Positions 1-9,184 of a DNA stretch of 13,381 bases are shown one piece after another (the stretch's first letter is position 1; each line of letters begins with the position of its first letter). The stretch lies in NCBI GenBank assembly GCA_021775275.1, contig JAJFIE010000022.1, positions 1 through 13,381 of the forward strand. The letters run 5' to 3'. Under the pieces are notes generated by a model. It was not told where the DNA came from. It made no database searches and was given only the letters and a program-made list of their open reading frames with translations. The position numbers and the translations under genes are program-made. Source of the stretch: Rhodospirillales bacterium. Lineage in GTDB: Bacteria; Pseudomonadota; Alphaproteobacteria; Rhodospirillales; Casp-alpha2.

Positions 1-1250
1 GATCGCCGTTCGAGGACTTCTTCAAGGACTTTTTCGATCGCAATAACCCGGAACAACACCAGCAGCAGCGCCGCGCGACATCGCTGGGTTCCGGTTTCGT
101 CGTGTCCGATGACGGATACGTGGTGACCAACAACCACGTTATTCAGGATGCTGACGAAATCACGGTAATCTTGCATGACGACACGCGGCTGCCCGCAACA
201 TTGATCGGACGTGACGCAAAAACTGATCTGGCTGTTCTGAAAGTCGAGCCGGAAGGTAAACTGTCGGCGGCCGGGTTTGGTGATTCCGATGCATCGCGCG
301 TCGGCGACTGGGTCGTCGCCATCGGCAATCCCTTTGGCCTGGGCGGCACGGTGACCGCCGGTATCATCTCGGCCCGTGGCCGCGATATCAACGCCGGTCC
401 CTATGATGACTTTATTCAGACCGATGCCTCCATCAACCGGGGAAACTCCGGTGGCCCCATGTTCAATATTGACGGTCAGGTTATCGGTATCAATACGGCC
501 ATTTTCTCGCCATCAGGCGGCAGCGTGGGTATCGGGTTTTCCATCCCGTCCAACGTAGCCGAGCCGGTTATTCGCCAGTTAATCAAACACGGCGAGGTGA
601 AACGGGGCTGGCTTGGTGTCCATATTCAAGAGGTTACCGACGAAATCGCCGAGACCCTGGGTCTGGATGAAGCAAAGGGTGCGCTTGTCGCCAACGTTAT
701 TCCTGACGGACCGGCGGCTGCCAGCAATATCAAGCCCGGTGACGTGGTGCTTGCCTTCAACGACCGCGATGTGACCGAAATGCGTCGCTTGCCCAAGATT
801 GTCGCCGATACCGAAGTCGGCCAGGAGGTCGATGTGGTGGTCTGGCGGGACGGCAAGAAAGTCGACCTGAAGGTCATCGTTGGCGAACTTGACGACGATG
901 TCGTTGCTGCCGCAACCGGAGGTGAAAGTGCTCCGGACAAGGAAGTCACCATTGATGAATTGGGACTGACGGTTGTTGGCCTGACCGACGACGTACGTGA
1001 GCGGTTCGAGCTTGACGAAGACGCCAGGGGAGTGATTGTTACCGGCATTGAAGATGGCGGTGTCGCAGGGGAAAAGGGTATTCGTCCCGGCGATTTGATT
1101 GTCGAGGTTTCTCAGGAAGAAGTGAGTGATCCGGCCCAGATCATGAAGCGCATTGATGATGCCCGGGAGGCGGGCCGGAAATCGGTATTGTTTTTGGTGG
1201 AAGGGCAGGCAGGACTACGGTTCGTCGCTCTCCGCATCGGAGAAGGATGA
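1..1250 (+). CDS. degP: DegP/HtrA-family periplasmic serine protease, 5' truncated by the window edge
   Basis: The reading frame is open from the window edge (first full codon at base 3), so the start codon, signal peptide and N-terminus are missing; 415 residues are visible. The trypsin-like domain shows the full triad, counted from the first visible codon: His45 in TNNHV, Asp75 in KTDLAVL and Ser149 in GNSGGP. Two PDZ domains follow at about 202-295 and 320-411, each with a GWLGV- or GLTVVG-like carboxylate-binding loop and a KPGDVV or RPGDLI motif. Family members degrade or refold damaged envelope proteins in the periplasm, and the PDZ domains bind exposed C-termini. The Q-rich linker before the protease domain (HQQQRR) matches the flexible LA loop region of DegP relatives. 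A strong terminator follows 27 bases after the stop. Whether it is DegP or the MucD/DegQ type cannot be decided from this part; the family call is secure. Confidence 0.96.
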   Translation, partial: SPFEDFFKDFFDRNNPEQHQQQRRATSLGSGFVVSDDGYVVTNNHVIQDADEITVILHDDTRLPATLIGRDAKTDLAVLKVEPEGKLSAAGFGDSDASRVGDWVVAIGNPFGLGGTVTAGIISARGRDINAGPYDDFIQTDASINRGNSGGPMFNIDGQVIGINTAIFSPSGGSVGIGFSIPSNVAEPVIRQLIKHGEVKRGWLGVHIQEVTDEIAETLGLDEAKGALVANVIPDGPAAASNIKPGDVVLAFNDRDVTEMRRLPKIVADTEVGQEVDVVVWRDGKKVDLKVIVGELDDDVVAAATGGESAPDKEVTIDELGLTVVGLTDDVRERFELDEDARGVIVTGIEDGGVAGEKGIRPGDLIVEVSQEEVSDPAQIMKRIDDAREAGRKSVLFLVEGQAGLRFVALRIGEG

Positions 1251-1277
1251 TCTCTCGTTTCCCAGGGAGACCATCTT

Positions 1278-1317
1278 ACAGGGGCGTCGCCTTAAGAGCG
1301 GCGCCCCTGTTTCTTTC
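1278..1317 (+). terminator. Intrinsic terminator of the degP transcript
   Basis: A 13-base arm at 1278-1290 pairs with 1298-1310 (one G-U wobble) around the 7-base loop CTTAAGA, and is followed by the T-rich TTTCTTT run. It lies between convergent genes. The minus-strand side has no T run, so it should serve mainly the degP transcript. Confidence 0.9.
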
Positions 1318-1335
1318 CGGGGGGGCGGGATTACT

Positions 1336-2670
1336 CTAGCTCAGGACGCGCGCGACGTGACGCGCGGTTGATTGTCCGTTGATGAATGCACCGCCGCAGG
1401 TTGTTGCGAAACCACCGGCGCAAGCCTCACCAGCGAAAAACAGTTTGTCATCAATGTTCTGCGCCAGTTTCGCCCGCGCAACGGCGTGTTCCGGCATTGC
1501 TGCGGAGTAGGCGCCCAGTGACCACGGATCATTGGCCCAGTCGGTCAGGGCGCCTTTAACAAATTGTCTTTCGATATTTGAACCCAGAACTTTACGTAAC
1601 TCACCAAGGGCAAAATCGACGGCGGTAGCCGTGCCTTCACCACTGAGTTCCCATGCGAAACTGCCGCCGACAAAACCGATCATCAAATCAAAACCGAACG
1701 GTCGGCAAAGGAAGTAACACGCCTCGCGTTGTTCCGTGTAGTAGCTCAACCACGCGTTGGCCGGGAGGTCCAAACCCGACCCCTTAAACTGAAGCGGTAT
1801 TTTTGCCAGAAGCCCCATGGGGACATGGGCAATGGCTTCCTGTTTCCACACAGGCAGGTGCGGCTCGAATGCAATCGTGCCAGCACCCAGAATACCCGTG
1901 GATGCCGTGATGATACAGGCTCGCGCCCGGATTGTGCCGTCGGACGTTTCCAGTGCAACATCCTTATCACCCCAGCGGATACGCTCAACGGGTGTGCCGA
2001 GTTTGACAGGGATTTCCCGACCGAACTGAGCAACCAGGGTCCCGAACCCTTCGCGAATCAGGTAATTGGGGGTGGTGAACTCCATATTCCACCAGTCCGC
2101 AGTGGACAGGTCCTCCATATCCACGCCCATATCCATGGGGCCGAACAACGCCTCGGAGACGTGGGCCCAGGGCATATCACGCGGCGATACCAAAGCAGCG
2201 CTGACATCCCGGCCACGGCGACCGGCGGATGAGACCGCGGCGTTGAGGGCATTCCAGGACCGCTCATAGGCGCTCTCCTCGGCGGTGGTCGCAGGGCGGT
2301 CGCCGACGTAGACGAGTTCCTCGGCGTCATCGTGATACAGCGTCGAATAGCCCCAGTCGTCGGCCATGGGCTTGAACGGATTACGGTTTGCCGAATGAAG
2401 CCACGAACAACCATGATCGAAGGGTACACCGAAGGTGCTGGTGTCGGTCCAGGCGCGTCCGCCAATGCGATTGCGGGCTTCAAGTACGACGACAGACAGG
2501 CCTCGATCTATCAGGCTCCGCGCTGCCGAGAGGCCAGCAGCGCCGGCGCCGACGATGGCGACATCCGGGTTGGAGGGGATCGTCTGCGCCCAGGCCGGGA
2601 GCGCGGTAGCCACGAGCAACCCCGTGAGCGCCTGACGCCTTGTCAGGTCAAGTTTCAACGATCTCGTCAT
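1336..2670 (-). CDS. Tat-exported FAD-dependent amine oxidase (flavin monoamine oxidase family)
   Basis: The product has 444 residues. The N-terminus is a twin-arginine signal peptide: LTRRQAL (Arg11-Arg12), a short hydrophobic stretch and a probable cleavage after AWA at 27-28, so the folded, FAD-loaded enzyme should be exported to the periplasm. The FAD-binding Rossmann motif is GAGAAG (41-46), with the ribose-binding Glu64 and RIGGRAW (68-74). The C-terminal FAD-contacting segment FFAGEACAGG begins near 411. Family members oxidise primary or polyamine amines or amino acids to imines with release of peroxide; the substrate cannot be told here. The ATG at 2670 is chosen over upstream in-frame starts because AAGGA stands 7 bases before it (2678-2682) and because the Tat signal begins there. 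The start lies 23 bases inside serB, which suggests translational coupling. Confidence 0.9.
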   Translation of the reverse strand: MTRSLKLDLTRRQALTGLLVATALPAWAQTIPSNPDVAIVGAGAAGLSAARSLIDRGLSVVVLEARNRIGGRAWTDTSTFGVPFDHGCSWLHSANRNPFKPMADDWGYSTLYHDDAEELVYVGDRPATTAEESAYERSWNALNAAVSSAGRRGRDVSAALVSPRDMPWAHVSEALFGPMDMGVDMEDLSTADWWNMEFTTPNYLIREGFGTLVAQFGREIPVKLGTPVERIRWGDKDVALETSDGTIRARACIITASTGILGAGTIAFEPHLPVWKQEAIAHVPMGLLAKIPLQFKGSGLDLPANAWLSYYTEQREACYFLCRPFGFDLMIGFVGGSFAWELSGEGTATAVDFALGELRKVLGSNIERQFVKGALTDWANDPWSLGAYSAAMPEHAVARAKLAQNIDDKLFFAGEACAGGFATTCGGAFINGQSTARHVARVLS

Positions 2671-3553
2671 CACTGTATCCTTGAAAATACAATGCCGTGC
2701 GTAAGTCGGTATAGTCGATACGCCCTCTTGCCGCAGCCGCCAGCAGCGGCTTGCCGTAGTAGGCGATGCCAAGGCCGGCAGCCTCGATCATCCCTAAGTC
2801 ATTGGCGCCGTCACCGATGGTCAGGGCGTCATCCGTCGTGATGCCATGGTCACTGGTTAGCCGGTTGAGGATATCGACTTTGGCATTTCGTCCGAGGATT
2901 GGTTCCGTCACCGTGCCTGCCAGCCGACCACTTTCCATAACCAATTCGTTGCCAGCCGCGAACCGAAACCCACAGAGGTCCCTGACCGGTTCGGTGAAGT
3001 AGGTGAACCCACCGGAAACGAGTGCGGTGTACGCGCCGGATTTGTTCATGGTGGCGACCAGGGCTTTGGCCCCCGGGCTTGGCTCGACCGCCGCGAGAGT
3101 TTTTTTAAGGGCTTCCTCCGGCAATCCTTTGAGCATGATCAGTCGTTCGCGCAGGGCGTCTTCAAATTCCAGCTCGCCGCGCATGGTTCGCGCTGTAATG
3201 GCGGAAATTTCATCCTGCAATCCTGCATGGACGGCCATTTCATCCAGGGTTTCCCGGGTGATGATGGTCTGGTCCATGTCGGCCACCAGAAGACGCTTGC
3301 GCCGTCCGTGCATGGCGCTGACCATCAGATCAATGGGCGCGTCATCGAAAAACGTTCGTACCCTGTCTTCCAGATCAGATAGAGAGTATTCAGCCACCAG
3401 GGAAACGTCGCAGGCGCGTCCGGCGGAAAGCCAGGTAACCTTGCCCATAACAATGCCCTGATGCGTCAGGGTCGCGTCGAGGTTTGCCAGAACCCATGGA
3501 TTCAGCGCATCCTTCGCTTCTTCCGAGGCGACCAGTGTTAATATGTCATCCAT
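2648..3553 (-). CDS. serB: Phosphoserine phosphatase
   Basis: A 301-residue HAD-superfamily phosphatase that hydrolyses O-phosphoserine to L-serine, the last step of serine synthesis, in the cytoplasm. HAD motif I is DMDQT (92-96; Asp92 the nucleophile, Asp94 the acid/base), motif II is SGGFT (180-184), the motif III lysine is Lys225, and motif IV is GDGANDL (247-253), which binds Mg2+. The N-terminal 85 residues form the small ACT-like region usual in SerB proteins of this length. The start ATG is only 22 bases from the divergent miaA start and has no clear Shine-Dalgarno sequence. Its last 23 bases overlap the amine oxidase gene, so the two are probably co-transcribed. Confidence 0.96.
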   Translation of the reverse strand: MDDILTLVASEEAKDALNPWVLANLDATLTHQGIVMGKVTWLSAGRACDVSLVAEYSLSDLEDRVRTFFDDAPIDLMVSAMHGRRKRLLVADMDQTIITRETLDEMAVHAGLQDEISAITARTMRGELEFEDALRERLIMLKGLPEEALKKTLAAVEPSPGAKALVATMNKSGAYTALVSGGFTYFTEPVRDLCGFRFAAGNELVMESGRLAGTVTEPILGRNAKVDILNRLTSDHGITTDDALTIGDGANDLGMIEAAGLGIAYYGKPLLAAAARGRIDYTDLRTALYFQGYSDDEIVET

Positions 3554-3575
3554 AAAATCTTGTTAGACCGCGTCC

Positions 3576-4574
3576 ATGAATACTGCAACCAGCAATACCG
3601 GGCCATCGGGCGAATCAGCCACAGAGACACCCGGAAAACCCGTGCTTGTGGTCGCCGGGCCGACGGCGAGCGGGAAGTCTGCGCTGGCCATGGATTTAGC
3701 CGTGGAGTTTGGCGGCATCATTATCAACGCCGACAGCATGCAGGTGTACGAAGAACTCCGTATTCTGACCGCGCGCCCGAGCGAGGCGGACGAGCGCCGC
3801 GCTCCGCATCGCCTGTACGGCATGCTGTCGGCGTCACAATCGTGCTCTGTCGCCCACTGGCGGGATTTAGCTGTTCAGGAGATCACGGACGCCCACGCTG
3901 CCGGTCGTTTGCCCGTGGTGACGGGTGGTACGGGGATGTATATCCGCGCCCTCATGCAGGGATTGGCGACCATACCACCGGTTCCGCCCGGCATTCGTAT
4001 GGAGGTCCAGAACCTTTATGACAAAGAGGGGGGTGAGGCTGCCCTGCAAGCCCTGGCCGGGGTGGACCTGGAAACAGCGGCGCGCCTGTCGCCCGGCGAC
4101 CGGCAACGGGTGATCAGGGCGCTGGAGGTTTACCGCGCCACGGGCGAGACGCTTTCGTACTGGTTGTCGGCGGGTAATCAGGGGGCGTTGATCGGTGTGG
4201 ATTTTCAGGCGCTGGTTTTGCAGCCGCCCCGTGACGCGCTTTATCAGCAAATCGATGCACGGTTCGTCCAGATGCTGGATCAGGGTGCGCTGGACGAGGT
4301 GCGGGCGCTGCTGGCGTTGGGGCTGGACCCGGAACTGCCGGCCATGAAGGCTGTGGGGGTGCGGGAACTGGCGGCTTGTCTGGATGGAAAAATGTCCCGG
4401 GAAGAAGCTGTTTCTGCCGCCCAACAGGCCAGCCGGAATTACGCCAAGCGGCAGTTAACGTGGTTCAGGAATCAGATTCCGGAAGCTGAGAGTTTTTTTG
4501 CGCAATATTCGGAAAGTAAAACATCTGAAATCTTTTCATTTATTCGTCATTTTCTGTTGACCCGCCCACTTTGA
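3576..4574 (+). CDS. miaA: tRNA dimethylallyltransferase
   Basis: A 332-residue protein that transfers a dimethylallyl group to N6 of A37 in tRNAs reading UNN codons, stabilising codon-anticodon pairing. Visible motifs are the P-loop GPTASGKS (28-35), DSMQVY (53-58), TARP (65-68), GGTGMY (117-122), and QRVIRALEVY further on, which are the standard MiaA signatures. The roughly 20 residues before the P-loop are a Thr/Ser/Gly-rich extension. The ATG is divergent from serB across a 22-base gap with no recognisable Shine-Dalgarno, so the message may be leaderless or nearly so. The ilvB leader begins just after its stop. A link to amino acid supply is possible because leucine tRNAs are MiaA substrates, but this is context only. 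Confidence 0.96.
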   Translation: MNTATSNTGPSGESATETPGKPVLVVAGPTASGKSALAMDLAVEFGGIIINADSMQVYEELRILTARPSEADERRAPHRLYGMLSASQSCSVAHWRDLAVQEITDAHAAGRLPVVTGGTGMYIRALMQGLATIPPVPPGIRMEVQNLYDKEGGEAALQALAGVDLETAARLSPGDRQRVIRALEVYRATGETLSYWLSAGNQGALIGVDFQALVLQPPRDALYQQIDARFVQMLDQGALDEVRALLALGLDPELPAMKAVGVRELAACLDGKMSREEAVSAAQQASRNYAKRQLTWFRNQIPEAESFFAQYSESKTSEIFSFIRHFLLTRPL

Positions 4575-4824
4575 GTGACTAGGTTGCGCCCTCCGAAACT
4601 GGTATGCCACAGCTATGTCGTGGGTCGATCGCAGGGCGGCGTTGCGTCGCACCAGTGTCGGATAGGGAAATCAGGCTGGAAACTGCCGTCTCGACGGACT
4701 ATTCATGCCTCTCACATCAAAGCCGGTTGCGGTCGACGCTCCATCGCGTTGACCGTGGATTTTTGTTTGGTACGGAAAAGGGTGAGGTTGCCGCAGGGTG
4801 GCCTTGCGAACGGGAAAGAAGACC
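4575..4824 (+). promoter_or_regulatory. ilvBNC 5' leader region containing an attenuator-like terminator
   Basis: A 250-base non-coding stretch separates miaA from ilvB. It contains a short hairpin at 4686-4697 (CCGTC/GACGG), the intrinsic terminator at 4730-4768, and a segment, GCGTCGCACC (4644-4653), that can pair with the 5' arm of that terminator as a possible antiterminator. No promoter-like sequence is apparent between the terminator and ilvB, which favours a transcription start upstream and control by read-through. Two small ORFs (4615-4665 and 4705-4752) are present, but neither is rich in branched-chain codons. The terminator might instead simply end the miaA message. Confidence 0.5.
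4730..4768 (+). terminator. Intrinsic terminator in the ilvB leader (putative attenuator)
   Basis: CGGTCGACGC (4730-4739) pairs with GCGTTGACCG (4746-4755), 10 base pairs with one G-U, around the loop TCCATC. It is followed by TTTTTGTTT (4760-4768). It ends 56 bases before the ilvB start and 156 bases after the miaA stop. Confidence 0.75.
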
Positions 4825-6602
4825 ATGTCGACGCAGGAAACACCGGAATCAGGCATGACAGGTGCGGCCATTATGTTGAAGGCGCTGGTTGATCAGGGCG
4901 TCACCGACATTTTCGGCTACCCTGGCGGCGCCGTGCTGCCGCTTTATGACGAGTTGTTCAACCAGAACAGCATTCGTCACATCCTGGTTCGTCAGGAAGG
5001 CGGCGCAGTGCATGCGGCGGAAGGCTACGCCCGGTCCACGGGCAAGGTCGGCGTGGTTCTGGTGACATCGGGGCCCGGTGCGACCAACGCCGTCACGGGC
5101 CTGACCGATGCGCTCATGGATTCCATCCCGCTGATTTGTATTTCCGGGCAGGTGCCGACGCATCTGATCGGTAACGACGCGTTTCAGGAATGCGATACCA
5201 CCGGTATCACGCGCCCTTGCACCAAGCATAATTACCTGGTGAAGGATGTGAACGATCTTGCCCGCGTCATGCATGAAGCCTTTTACGTGGCGCAGAGTGG
5301 TCGCCCCGGACCGGTTCTGATCGACTTGCCCAAGGATGTGGCTATGGCCAAGGGGACGTACACGGCCAAGCAGAAGGTCAAGCCAAGGCATTATAATCCG
5401 CAGGTCAAGGCGGACCCGGCGAAGATTGAACAGGCCGTGGACATGATCGCCCGGGCAAAACGTCCGATCATCTATGCCGGTGGCGGGGTCATCAATTCGG
5501 GGCCGCAGGCATCGAAGCTGTTGACCGAATTCACCAGATTGACAGGGTATCCGTGCACGCTGACGCTCATGGGGCTGGGCGCCTATCCGGCCAACGACAA
5601 GCAGTACCTGGGCATGGTCGGGATGCACGGCACCTACGAATCCAATATGGCCATGCATCACTGTGATCTGATGATCGCCGTGGGATCGCGGTTTGATGAC
5701 CGGATCACCGGGCGTCTGGATGCGTTTTCGCCCGGTTCCAAGAAAATTCACATCGATATCGATCCGTCGAGCATCAACAAGAACGTGCCGGTTGATCTGG
5801 GGGTTGTCGGTGATGTGAAGAGCGTGCTCGGTGATATCCTGAAGGTCTACAAGGCGCGCAAGGTCAAGCCGGACCAGAAGGCCCTGAAAGGCTGGTGGCA
5901 GCAAATCGATGGCTGGCGCAAGCGTGATTGCCTGTCCTATGACAAGTCCTCAACCAAGATTATCAAGCCGCAGTACGCTATCGAGCGCCTGTACGAGCTG
6001 ACCAAGAAGAAGAAAAAGGTCTTGATCACCACCGAGGTCGGTCAGCATCAGATGTGGGCGGCGCAGCATTTCCACTTCAACAAACCGAACCGCTGGATGA
6101 CGTCGGGTGGCCTCGGCACCATGGGCTATGGCCTGCCCGCCGCCGTTGGCGCACAGATCGCCCACCCCGATGCGCTGGTCATTGATATTGCCGGCGAGGC
6201 GTCGATCATGATGAACATTCAGGAGATGTCGACCATTGCGCAGTACCGTCTGCCGGTGAAGGTGTTTATCCTGAACAATCAGTACATGGGCATGGTGCGC
6301 CAGTGGCAGGAACTGCTGCACGGTGGGCGTTATTCCGAAAGCTATATGGATTCTCTGCCCGACTTCGTGAAACTGGCGGAATCCTTCGGTGGTGTCGGCA
6401 TGCGGGCGACGACGCCCGGTGAGCTGGATGACCTGATCAAGGAAATGATCGCCGTGGACAAGTCGGTGATCGCCGATGTCTGTGTCGATCAGATGGAAAA
6501 CTGCTTCCCCATGATCCCGTCCGGCGCGGCGCATAATGAAATGCTGCTGGGCCCCAATGACAGTGCGGAACAATCCGTATCCGAGGAAGGGATGGTGCTG
6601 GT

Positions 6603-6606
<4 letters not shown>
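4825..6606 (+). CDS. ilvB: Acetolactate (acetohydroxyacid) synthase, large catalytic subunit
   Basis: A 593-residue ThDP enzyme that condenses pyruvate with pyruvate or 2-ketobutyrate, the first shared step of valine, leucine and isoleucine synthesis. Domain order is the N-terminal pyrimidine-binding domain (catalytic Glu58 in RQEGGA), a central domain with GSRFDDR (287-293), and the C-terminal ThDP-pyrophosphate domain. The last holds GEAS (457-460) followed by LNN (483-485), and RQWQ, whose Trp494 lines the entrance of the active site in homologues. The ThDP motif reads GEAS, not the textbook GDGS, so a Glu stands at a metal-ligand position. The ATG at 4825 is preferred to the in-frame GTG at 4798 because purine-rich GGGAAAGAAG precedes it. 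Its stop overlaps the ilvN start as GTGA, and transcription probably depends on the leader terminator. Confidence 0.97.
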
Positions 6607-8220
<1,614 letters not shown>

Positions 8221-8305
8221 ATTACTCTTCGATCCGGTGCGCGCCGCCCAATACGCCCGGTAAGGGGATGGATGGGTTGGACTTGCGGCGTCTGCTCGCG
8301 AAAAT

Positions 8306-8335
8306 AAAAAAGGGATGCTTTGGCGTCCCTTTTTT
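8306..8335. terminator. Bidirectional intrinsic terminator between ilvC and the glycosylase gene
   Basis: AAAAAAGGGATGC (8306-8318) pairs with GCGTCCCTTTTTT (8323-8335) around the loop TTTG: a 13-base-pair symmetric stem flanked by an A run and a T run, so it reads as a terminator on both strands. On the minus strand it touches the glycosylase stop codon (8335-8337); on the plus strand it is 85 bases after ilvC. The 85 bases between (8221-8305) hold nothing else recognisable. Confidence 0.92.
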
Positions 8336-9003
8336 CATTCAACGCTGAACGCAAGAATCTGGCTGATCTGGGTCAACGGTCTGCCGCTTTCATGTCGCCA
8401 TGCATCAATGGCGGTCTGCACGGTGGTGAAATCTTTTCCGGAGCTTGGAATTTTCCCGATCACACCTTCCCGGTCGAGAGCCTTGATGACATCCGTTGAA
8501 AAGATCAGCGTATCAACACCCATGCGGCGCAGGAATATCTGTCCGGTGCGTCCGCCCACCCGGGAGCCATCCTTGTGCAGGGCGCGGAGGTTCTGCCAGT
8601 AAGTCTCGCCGGTCCACCCGGCAAAGTAATTCCCGACACTGCCATGATCGCGGGCGATGGTTGTCAGGAACTGGGCGTTGCCGCCGATCGACTTGATTTT
8701 CTGACCGTTGGCGACAATGCCGGTTGTCGTCAGCAGAGTATCGATGTCGTCATCACTCATCATGGACCAGCGGGCAATATCAAAGCCCGCGAAAACTTCT
8801 TCAAAACGGCCCCATTTATCCTCGATCAGTTGCCAGTTGAAACCGGCCTGGAAGACACACTTCGTCATGGCGGAGAGCCAGCGATCATCCGGGATCATCT
8901 GTATCCCGGCGGGCGACAAAGGGGTGGAGAGCAGACGTTCCAGTGCCTCCACGCTCCCCTTGTGTTCAACGGCTATTGAATGAATTTCAGCAAATGTTTG
9001 CAT
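8335..9003 (-). CDS. Divergent DNA-3-methyladenine glycosylase I (Tag) family protein
   Basis: A 222-residue helix-hairpin-helix superfamily protein resembling Tag, which removes 3-methyladenine from DNA in base excision repair. The Tag-like core runs from about 44 to 172: QAGFNW (52-57), an FD pair (74-75), DDDIDTLLTTTGIV, GQKIKSIGGNA (100-110), and SRVGGRTG (147-154) near the end. The residue aligning with the base-recognising Glu38 of E. coli Tag appears to be Cys49, and the Cys/His residues of Tag's N- and C-terminal zinc snap are not visible. Activity and substrate may therefore differ from classical Tag. The ATG at 9003 lacks a Shine-Dalgarno but starts 2 bases after the stop of a small ORF, suggesting reinitiation. 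An upstream in-frame extension to 9093 does not look family-like. Family confidence is fair; function is inferred. Confidence 0.75.
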   Translation of the reverse strand: MQTFAEIHSIAVEHKGSVEALERLLSTPLSPAGIQMIPDDRWLSAMTKCVFQAGFNWQLIEDKWGRFEEVFAGFDIARWSMMSDDDIDTLLTTTGIVANGQKIKSIGGNAQFLTTIARDHGSVGNYFAGWTGETYWQNLRALHKDGSRVGGRTGQIFLRRMGVDTLIFSTDVIKALDREGVIGKIPSSGKDFTTVQTAIDAWRHESGRPLTQISQILAFSVE

Positions 9004-9005
9004 CG

Positions 9006-9140
9006 TCACGCGGCGTTGGAGGTTGCAGCAAAACCAGGATAATCCGTATACCCCTTGGGCCATGGGGTGCCAGACTTTGGAAAGCCTTGGCATTTGTTTT
9101 GAGTGGTCACACTTTCCATGCGGTCAAGGATATTAGCCAT
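9006..9140 (-). CDS. Small 44-residue ORF upstream of the glycosylase; possible old-yellow-enzyme C-terminal remnant
   Basis: ATG at 9138-9140 (minus strand), stop TGA at 9006-9008, leaving only two bases before the glycosylase ATG. The product begins MANILDRMESV and ends with KGYTDYPGFAATSNAA. From memory, KGYTDYP followed by a few residues and a stop is how many old-yellow-enzyme (NemA-type) reductases end, but the preceding residues here do not look like that family. It may be a decayed fragment of such a gene or a real small protein whose translation feeds the glycosylase. The upstream AGGGCAG is a weak ribosome site. Base composition is intermediate between the AT-rich lipoprotein gene and the housekeeping genes. 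The position is exact; its status as a gene is uncertain. Confidence 0.4.
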   Translation of the reverse strand: MANILDRMESVTTQNKCQGFPKSGTPWPKGYTDYPGFAATSNAA

Positions 9141-9184
9141 AGTCTGCCCTGATTGAGGGTGTTATGTGGGAATCCAGAACATAG

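Noticed and set aside
4615..4665. 16-residue ORF (begins MSWVDRR) in the ilvB leader as a leader peptide
   Set aside because: It has only one Leu and two Val, no ribosome site, and no run of control codons; kept only as part of the leader description.
4705..4752. 15-residue ORF (begins MPLTSK) running into the ilvB leader terminator
   Set aside because: Its position would suit an attenuator, but it has one Leu, two Val, no Ile and no Shine-Dalgarno.
4849..5904. 351-codon open frame on the minus strand inside ilvB
   Set aside because: It is antisense to a certain gene, its translation is Arg/His/Gln-rich and has no recognisable domain; a shadow of GC-biased codon use.
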